64,000 nucleotides of DNA from Numida meleagris (Eukaryota > Chordata > Aves > Galliformes > Numididae), in contig NC_034412.1 of the NCBI RefSeq assembly GCF_002078875.1, positions 13,826,995 through 13,890,994 on the forward strand, read 5' to 3'. Shown in pieces: positions 41,110 through 64,000 of the stretch. The notes under the pieces are model-generated. The model was not told where the DNA came from. It was given only the letters and a program-made list of their open reading frames with translations, and searched no databases. The position numbers and the translations under genes are program-made. The stretch's first letter is position 1, and the number at the start of each line of letters is the position of its first letter.

Positions 41110-44100
41110 CGAACACAAAACTCACAGTGTAGTAAAACACTCTACAACGATGCAGTGAAAAACCACAGATTTCTTACCTTATCTGAACTTTCCTTCGGTT
41201 AAGAAATTTTTTTTCTCATCAAGTTTACTCAAATTCTCTCACTTTACTGCAAGTTCAATTTCATAAATTATGAAAAATTTCCACCTCCAAATTTGAAAAA
41301 CAAGCTTTTTAATTCCATCAAACTATTTAAATTCTAAGGGAAAGACCTTATTTTCTTCTTAATCTGAAGAGGAACTGGAACAGCCCATGAAAAATAAATG
41401 ATCTTTGAAAAATGTCTAATATAATTATTTCTAAAATATTAATAGACAATGATACAACATAGTTAATGCACAATTAAGGTACAAAAAGCAACACAAACCT
41501 CAGTAAATTTTCATTTTCCTGTCTCTACCTTCTTTAAACAGTAAATTAATTTTTAATCAATACTCCGAACACTACTACACATCGAAACCTGTCCTGCATT
41601 TTAGCTGCACTGCCCGTATCTGAGAATGGGAAGATTTTATATTTTCAGAAAACCTACCTGAAATCTGTTGAAAACCATATTTCTATTTTCATCTTTTATT
41701 TAACTATTAGGATGGAATAGCTTTCTGACTGTAGAGTTTTAATACTAGGCATGAGCCCCATTAGGCACCAGCATCAAGGCTGGAAATCCAGACCTGTGTT
41801 TGAATACTTGTGCTTCGTATCTCACACATTTTTGTTGTCCTTGAAGAGAAGGACATTTAGGAAGAAAGCGTGCAGCTAGGAGTACTTTCTCATCTTTTTT
41901 TTTTTTTTTTTTTAGAATTATTTTTAAAGAAAGTTAAATTTGTACAAAATTAAAAATAGACCTTCAGACTGCGGTATTTTGACGACATTCCTCAAGTGCC
42001 TCCTCAGGGCTCTGGTCATAAAATACTCCATGCAGAAAGTAGTTTTGATGTCTTAATGACTGCAAAATTTTCCTTTCCTCTGCAATGTAATCTCAATTTA
42101 TTTTTTAAATAAGCTTCTGTTTCCCAGCATTTGAATGGCGTTATAGCTTTATAATGTGTTTTTGTTCCTTTCAGACTAAAAGTAAATAGGAATGGGACCA
42201 ACTTGGCAAGAATGAAACCATTTATTTGCTAAAGCAATATTTCAAGAACACCTGTGCAGCTATTTTGGAAGCACGCTGGTATCTCTATTTAGCCTTCCAT
42301 GTCTGCTATCCAGCTTCAGGTACATTATGTCTGCTTAACAAAGAAGAATGTACAGCATATCCCATACCTTCACTTTCAGCTAAAGATGTCTCATTTTTCT
42401 ACTTCTACCATTTGAATTTCTTCTAACATGAATCAGCCAGTTCCTGGAAAGTTCCTATTGCCTTTATGTCAGTGATATTTAGATAAAATCAAGCCTTGGC
42501 TGTGTACTTTCCTGAGCTTCACAGCTTTCAGAGCATGGAAAACCCCATTTTTCCAAACTTGAGGAGTGCAATAAAAAACATCTCTTCTGCTGAACAAGAC
42601 CAGGCTATGGAAAAGAGCAAGCATGGGTTTCTGCTTGTACAAGATCATTGGGAAATATCTTCTATGCTCCATAGAGATTCACATCACAGCTATACTCCTG
42701 GTATACAGTAGCTCACCAGTTCTGCTACTAAGGCATCTTTCATTGCCACAGAAGCAGCAGTTAAATTTTACACTTCAAGAGCACTTTAAAACAAAAGATC
42801 CCTTGTCTCTGCCTCCCATATATGCCTCCCTCCTAACTTCTGTATATGCCAAACCTGTGTTGTTGGGCTTTTTTTTGTCCAAGATGGAATGCTGACATCT
42901 AACAAATGGATGAGACAAGTTTGCACAGTTCAGATGGAAAGCAACATGCACGTGTACAGCTGAGTGATGAGCAAGAGTCAGAGAATGAACCGTTCATAAC
43001 CTGCGTGGCCAAAGCACCCTCACACAGATTAAGGCATATGGCTGAAGTGCAAGAACTGAGAACTTGTTGCAAATAATGCTATCAAGATCTAGTTCATGAC
43101 GGCACGGAAAAGAAGTCTGAGATTATACAAATCTGGAAATTAAGGCAAAATAATGTTTTAGGCATTAGGACCATGACTGCCTGCACCAATTTATGTGGTA
43201 CATGTTTTAAAGAATGATCAACTGCTTGACATTGTCCATGATCTCTGGTGAATCACAGCTTGCAGAAGTGATTCAGAGATGACAAGTCTCTAAATTTGGC
43301 TGCGCCAGAATTCATCATTGTGCACCTGCCCACTAATCACCCACTGCTTCCAAACATTGAAGTTAGCTTTCAGTAGCTTATACTTAACACTTTCTGCCTC
43401 AACTTCTCACACATCATGCCTACTTCATGCTGGTGATCCTTCCTTTGAAACGTTGCAATACTTTCATGCTTTTTGGACTTTAAACTCAGCAAGGGACATT
43501 TTACAGAAATACCTTCCAGTTGGCACTGTGCTCAAGTTAGAAGTGCCTGAGAAAAAGAAAAAATTAAATGCATTTAACTCTTCCAAATCCTCACCCTCCC
43601 ATAAACACAGAGACTTGTTGTAAGTCAGAAGCTAAAATACCAGAAGAGTTTATCCTTACAATGCCTGATCCGTTTTCTCTAAACTGTTTATATGCATCAG
43701 GTCCCTCTCTCAGGTACCTTAACCAGCTCCATCTCTTCATCTTACCACCACAGGAAGATGGAGAAAGACTTACTGCTCAAGCACAAACAACAGCAGCTGG
43801 ATACACCTTTCTCTGTCAGAGGAATAAGAACTTTTATTGGCCAACAAGTTACTTGAACAAAGTCCTGATCAGTAATGCTTCAGGTTCTGCTGCTATACTA
43901 CATGAAGATGGCAATTTACATAATATGCTTGGAAGAATATGCTTTAATTTAAAAATGAAAATTACTAAAATTACTACTCTAAAAATAAGGGGGCTTTGTT
44001 GGTTTATTTTTGTTTGCTTTTTTAAAGAAAATGTCACATAGCTCATTTTGACACACCACCTGTGTATGAGTGCATTTTGTGAGAGATTAGTGACCCAAGC

Positions 44101-45739
44101 CTGAGAAAGCTTAAAGCCTAAAGCCTTCAAGCCCACTTTGAAGAGTAAGCCCTGATGTCTTAAGGTATTAAGAACTGTAAAACATCTCATGGGCTTAACG
44201 TATTGCTCACGTTAATTGCCATTGCAACTGAATCTGTGAAAATGGAATATTTTCATGCCTTGTCTGTACTACTGACTTTATGGTAAGGAAGCAGCTTATA
44301 CTAAATATACTCCACTACCTTCCTCCTCTCTCTGCTCCCTACTCCAGAAAGGGAGGAATCAAAACGGTACAAAGCCATTAGTAGCCAAGGAACTCCTTTC
44401 ACAACTAAGCAAAATTTTTGGAAATGGAAGAATTCTGGTTTCAAGCCAGAAGTCCAGTTCCTGAGTAACCCTCTTGCTATGTGACTACGCAGCTGCTTTG
44501 ACAACCCAGGCACCAGGGACGTTCAACAGACACAGACCAGCAATAAGCAGATCAGGCACGCACAGGGGGAACACTCAGGACACAGACAAGAAATCGTGCA
44601 GGTCTGGTGGGCACAGCATCACCAAGAAGTGCTGCCTGTGAAGCAGCCCAGCTATCCCCCCAACACTGGCTGGGACCCAGCTCTGCTACTTCTGAAATTG
44701 TGCTGATGCTAGTAGAGGCCGTAATCATGTTGAGTGAAATGCTGCCTTTCAATTCCTGCCTTACTCTAATAAATAACATAAGATGAATGTGCTTTTATCA
44801 GACAGCTTATCTCACATTTCTTTCTTGTGCAAAATAGTTCCCAAGAGGCACTGCTTTAAGCACAGCCAAAGTTGCTTTTCTGAAGTGAAGCTCAATCCAG
44901 AAGACTAACTTTCCAAAAGCAATAAATTACTTAGGGAGAAAGAAAATGACGATCATTTCTCTATGTGTAGCAGCCTTAGCACCAAGTCAGAAAATCAACT
45001 GCTGTCTCAGACCTCCTCCACAGTCAAGGAACACGCTGCACAGTTGTGCCAGCAGCTGCAGGTTGCTGGGATGAAATCTGAGGTTACTGAGCACTGACTC
45101 ATCCCCTCTTCATTCCCCACTTCTGGAAATGCACTAAAAGATAGCTATCAATCCATAAATGGGATGTACTGAAGCAGATCTCAAAAGGCTATGTCAAACA
45201 GGTATATAATTAATGACAAAAGAACACAGCTATCAAATAATATGTTTCCGTGAAGATGATAGAAGCATCTTTTCAATTGTGTTCAGTGTTATTTTTGTAT
45301 GCAAGAACTGAATTTTGAAAATCAATAATGTTACTGCAAGGTTCTCCAATACTGTTGGGGAGGATGGTAGGCTTCATTAGATTCTGAATTACTTGTTCCA
45401 ATACGATATAGAGTCTATGAAAACTTGTCGGAAAGTCATTTGAAACACTTTCACTATTTGGCTGCAACAGAACCCTGCACCTTCAATTCTCATCTCCCTC
45501 GGTGTTGGCTGGAAACCAACTTTCTGCCAGATGCCCTCTTTTGGCAGCAGCAGAAGGAAGGGAACCACTGGGGCTGCCTGAGTGCCTGGAGTTACTCATC
45601 CCTACAGCTCTGCAGCTGAACAGCTCCAGCAGTGCAACCAGCAACTCTAAAAACTCAATATCCATTCTCAAAGTGCATTTTATAAAGTCTTTGTCCACTA
45701 ATCTGTACTCCACTGTAAAATCAAACAATCCCATTTAAA

Positions 45740-45763
45740 AATAATAATAATAATAATAATAAA
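45740..45763. repeat. (AAT)n microsatellite
   Basis: About eight AAT units in noncoding DNA. Likely length-variable. Confidence 0.85.
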
Positions 45764-48099
45764 ATAAGAACGTTACCTGATACTTCAATCACAAGGGGCT
45801 CCCAAAACAGAACTGCTCCCTTTTACCTTCAAAAAAAGCAGAGCACTCTACCCAGCAATGCAAGTAAGTGAGGATTCAGGAAAGTAAAGATTCAAAGTAG
45901 TACTTACTCCTTTCAGAACTGAATCCATGGAAGACCACAGCAGAAACAAAAGGTAACTGAAATGCACGTGTTCCTTAAAAAGTTCATTGCAGCAGACAAA
46001 AAGAAAAATATGAACAAATTCATTCAAACAGAAAACAAAAAGCAAAACTCATATGTGCATATAGTGTGGAAGCTCTGCTTTGAATTAACATTTAATTAAT
46101 GTGTATGGTAAACTGGGGGAAAGCCTTTAAATAAATAAGGCACAATCCAATTGATTTCATTATTATTGCCTCACTGAAAATCCATCTTCCTTTGGGGCTT
46201 TTCAGACTCATTCCTATCAGCTCACAGTAAGAGGGGAGCAGTAATAGTCAGGAAAAAAAATTATAAACAATTAAGCTACAAGTAGACATTGGAATTCCTT
46301 GTTACACAGTGATACTGAAGATTAAAAGTGTGAACATCCTGAGTGCTACTTAGGAGTATCAGGGAGTCAGAATAGTTCACAAATACAAAATAAAGACAAG
46401 CTACATTATATCAGTTAAAAGCTGAGAAATCCTCGTGTCCCTACACTGTTCTCCTGCCTCTTACCCCCACCACAATCTCAAATTCAAGTACTTAGCAGCA
46501 AAAAATAAATCTAGGTAAAAGCAAAACAAACCAGATACTTCACAAATGTCTCTTCTGTTGCAGTGCACCTTCGTGTCCTTGTACTCCCAAGGTCTCTCAC
46601 ACACGGCTGGGATTCAAGCTGCTGCTTTCCTTCTGATGCACATACACATGTCCCAAAACAAACTGCCAGGAAACTCAAACTTTTTTGAAAGTGCTTTTAA
46701 AATTAATGAAAATTAAAAATAATTTCCTAGTTCTGATTGTTTGAGATAGCGTAGTGACATTCTGACAGTGCAGCAAAGCGTTCGGAACTAATTCAGGTGA
46801 ACAGTTAAGATCTTTTTCTGGTGTTTGTTACTACCAAGAAGTAAATTCAGGCTGCTCTGTATACACTGCCATCCACCCAAATGGGAGCTGATAACCTTGG
46901 CAAAAACTTCTTTTAAAAGAAGAAAAAAATTAGGAATGTGAGCATGGTAAACATTTTCCCTTCCAACAAGTGTGTATTAAACATAGCACTTCATCTGACA
47001 GCTGGTTAGTAGATGCAAACAGATGTAGCAATAAGCAAGTCCCAATACTTATGTTGAGAGGAAAAAAGAGAATAAATATGTAATGTCTAATGCAACTGAG
47101 GAGTAAAAATAATACATAAAACACAACTTATGAAAAAAATCCCACTCTTCAAAAAATTTCCTACATATTTCATTAAAGGATTGATTGTTTTTTGTTGCTC
47201 ATTTTTCAAGAAAGCTCCTCATAACACTAAGCTGCCTTTAACTGTTCCAGAGGTAAAAATATTCCCCTGTTCTGAGTCAGCCTAACAGACTGCAGGCAAA
47301 AGAGGCAATTAACAAAAGCTGCTTTCATTCTGAAGTCGAAGACTTTCTGCTCTGCAACGTTTGTCTAAGCACAGGCTACATAAACATCCACAGACACTCA
47401 CTAAGACAGAGGTGTTTCGTGTATGGAAACAGAGTTGGGAATACATTTATTGATATCCAAGCGTGAGCCTGAAATGGAGAAGGGCTGACAGTGTAAGAGA
47501 AATGAAAAGAAAGCAAAGAATTTCCTGTGAGAAACCATTTCTTAACAAGCCAGCTCACTTGAGTGTACTATAGAAATTACTACGTTTTGCTGTATTTGCT
47601 TCAGTGTAACTTCAAGTCACGTTACAACCCACTCCTAAGAACAATGGAACAGGGAAATAAGCAGACAGCCTACTCTGGGGTAGCAGAATACTCTGACTCC
47701 TCTCTCAATCCTTTCAACTCCAACCAGAACTTCTGTTAAGGAAACCTCATGTGAAGCATCATCAAATATGAGCAAGTAAAATGATCTGTTTAGATCAACA
47801 AAAGCTTCTCTACTTAAAGAAAGAAAAAAGATGAGAAGCATCCACCCTGCTGGAGTTCTTCTGGAAGTTTAACACGAGGTTTGGGGCATTTGTGCCAGTT
47901 AACAGAAGCAACTTAATAATAACACAGCAAATGGGCTGAAACCTGACAACGCTTCAAGAAGCTCCTAGCAATCTAAATATGTCTGCATTTCCTTTGAATA
48001 TATTTATCAAAAAATATAATTTCTGTAAGAACAACGGCAACATGCAAAAACTACTTAACACAGTCAAGTAAAAAGCTGTTACATTAATTTTAAATACCC

Positions 48100-48105
48100 T
48101 TTATT
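48100..48105 (-). promoter_or_regulatory. Polyadenylation signal AATAAA, candidate for PLOD2
   Basis: A canonical hexamer on the minus strand, about 965 bases after the stop codon. U- and GU-rich sequence follows (TTTTTACTTG, CTGTGTT at about 48076-48058), as expected of a downstream element. It is the only canonical AATAAA I found on this strand between the stop codon and 48,000. Confidence 0.55.
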
Positions 48106-48296
48106 TTTCACAAGTTTTTCCAACACATTGTGCATTTTGGCACGGTAGACTTTGAGATAGTTTGCTTCAAGTTTCTTTAAATTACAAACAGTAGATACAG
48201 TAGGATTATTTTAAACGGATTTCTTTAAAACAAATGGCAAGTTAAGACCCTTAAGTTTAAAAGAGGTTTCCTCAATTTTCTTTTCCTGATAGAAAA

Positions 48297-48304
48297 TTCA
48301 AGTA
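48297..48304 (-). promoter_or_regulatory. miR-26 seed match (8-mer) in the PLOD2 3' UTR
   Basis: The minus strand reads TACTTGAA, the full 8-mer target of miR-26a/b. miR-26 has been reported to repress human PLOD2, so a site here is plausible. A weaker match (ACTTGAA, 7-mer) lies at 48166-48172. Function is inferred only from the seed match. Confidence 0.45.
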
Positions 48305-49069
48305 ATTTTAAATAATAGAAAATTGTCTTTACAAAATATCCTGCTATTAGAATTTATCAGCACTGTGAAAATAAACATCAAATTTCCAGCATCAATTGGG
48401 TGCAATTACACATTTAGAAAAATAACTCATTTAAAATGAAGGTCACTTGGTGAAGAAAAGTAAATTTTCAAGAGGATGGGTTCTTCAAACAAATTACGAA
48501 AACACTTTTTCTTAGCTAAATTATTTGTTACTCCATCTTTGTATTTTTTTTTCCACTGTCGATGAAAATGAACTAAGAAAACACATCACCAAGATGTTTT
48601 CCCTTAACTATACACCAGCTTATGCAATTATTGCTTAACTCCCAATGACTGTATATGACATTCACTCTATACTGTTTTTACACTGTGTTTTTTAATTGGT
48701 TGTTACCAAACACACATACCACACAACTTACAGAATTTTTTTCAGATAATTTTGCATCTAGGATGTTTTTTTCCCAACGAAGGATGAATTCATTATAAAA
48801 TATTTTTCCGTTTTCCCTCCTCACCTACTTTAAGACAGCAGAATGGAAAAATAAGCAGGACACGTTTACTTTGTAACTCAAGGCTCAGAGCACTTATTGA
48901 GAATCTTCAACAATTTAACAACAGTTTCTTTTTTCATTCTTTTAGCCCAAAGTAACCTTGCTGTCTAGGAACAGTAACTTCGTGTATCACCATCTTCCAG
49001 AAGAAAACTATAAATAAATGTTTATGTAAGGAATCAAACACTGATGTTGAAGAGGGCAAAACAATAAAA

Positions 49070-63623
<14,554 letters not shown>

Positions 63624-64000
63624 CTGTAATCATGTTAACATTGTTTATAGTGAATGAAAAGTACAAATTGCTGTGAAATCATAAACACAGTGTCCAAGAA
63701 CAAACTGTATTCTATCCTAAGCAAACAGATGGCAAGCAGTATTTGAAGATATTCCAGTATAGCTATCATCAAAAAAATCAAGTGCTTCAGTCCAAAGTTT
63801 TAGCAAGAAAACCCAACACATCAGCAATATAAATCAAAGCTGTACATCCAGACCAATGATGCAATTCACAAACTGTTTATGCAGTATTTTATCATGATTC
63901 TTGTTTTACAAACATCAAACTCCATCCTCAACCTCACCGGCACAGAGGAATCTTTATGTCCAGAAGGGGTTTAGAGAGAGGAGAGTTGCCATCAATGGTG
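63624..64000. other. Start of PLOD2 intron 9, cut by the window edge
   Basis: 377 bases to the right of exon 10. Translations show no match to the expected exon 9 peptide, so exon 9 lies beyond the window. Confidence 0.7.

Larger units (their letters stand above)
41011..48084. other. Noncoding DNA downstream of PLOD2
   Basis: Seven kilobases between the large inverted repeat and the inferred end of PLOD2. Open frames reach 157 residues but lack recognisable domains. Only homopolymer runs and the AAT microsatellite stand out. A longer PLOD2 3' UTR could extend into its right end. Confidence 0.65.
48085..49069 (-). other. PLOD2: PLOD2 3' untranslated region (inferred end)
   Basis: The sequence follows the TAA stop and is AT-rich with no exon-like open frame. 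The right limit is exact. The left limit is inferred from an AATAAA at 48105-48100 with cleavage expected 10-30 bases further on. The resulting length of about 1 kb is in the range of mammalian PLOD2 3' UTRs. Another AATAAA-type signal near 47450 could end a longer form. Confidence 0.6.

Noticed and set aside
43568..44041. 157-residue plus-strand open frame
   Set aside because: The longest uninterrupted frame outside the gap. Its composition looks like translated noncoding DNA, and no domain or exon boundary could be supported.
47447..47452. AATAAA on the minus strand as the main PLOD2 polyadenylation signal
   Set aside because: It would give a 1.6-kb UTR and lies beyond a good signal at 48100-48105. 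It is possible as an alternative end but not supported here.
63900..64000. A further PLOD2 exon at the right edge
   Set aside because: Minus-strand translations do not show the expected exon 9 peptide, and no matching splice pair is visible.

Overview
The window is vertebrate nuclear DNA, almost certainly from a bird and probably a galliform. It carries 3'-end fragments of CR1 retroposons with the ATTCTATG/ATTCTGTG-type terminal octamers, and an avian-type solo LTR. It is AT-rich, compact in repeats, and has no Alu, B1 or L1 sequence. No bacterial, plasmid or phage feature is present.

The only gene I can support is the 3' half of PLOD2, which encodes lysyl hydroxylase 2 (procollagen-lysine 2-oxoglutarate 5-dioxygenase 2). 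It lies on the minus strand from about 48.08 kb to beyond the right edge. Eleven coding exons were read by hand from splice sites and reading frame. By comparison with the mammalian gene they are exons 10 to 19 plus the alternatively spliced 63-base exon 13A. All junction phases agree. Together they encode 423 residues (402 without 13A) ending in SFIDP. The C-terminal Fe(II)/2-oxoglutarate dioxygenase domain keeps its His-x-Asp...His iron triad and the 2-oxoglutarate-binding Arg. With 13A included, the residue count back from the stop places the window's first residue at about 336, and the conserved active-site and sequon positions then fall on the human numbering I recall. The 3' UTR is about 1 kb, with one well-placed AATAAA and a perfect 8-mer match to the miR-26 seed.

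Layout: 1-48,084 is gene-poor DNA downstream of PLOD2. This fits the large gene desert on the 3' side of PLOD2 in mammals. I recognise no exon there. It holds two CR1 fragments (4.1 kb and 25.5 kb), a solo LTR with a 5-bp target-site duplication (10.4-10.9 kb), an LTR-like segment followed by a degenerate tandem array (24.2-25.1 kb), and a perfect 58-bp tandem duplication (25.26 kb). It also holds a G-rich pentamer array interrupted by an assembly gap (37.6-37.9 kb) and a perfect 66-bp inverted repeat (40.8-41.0 kb). 48,085-64,000 is PLOD2.

No novel multi-gene system was found. The items most worth a second look are the regulatory sequence around exon 13A, the 66-bp perfect hairpin, the G-rich array at the gap, and a 25-base T tract beside the last splice acceptor.
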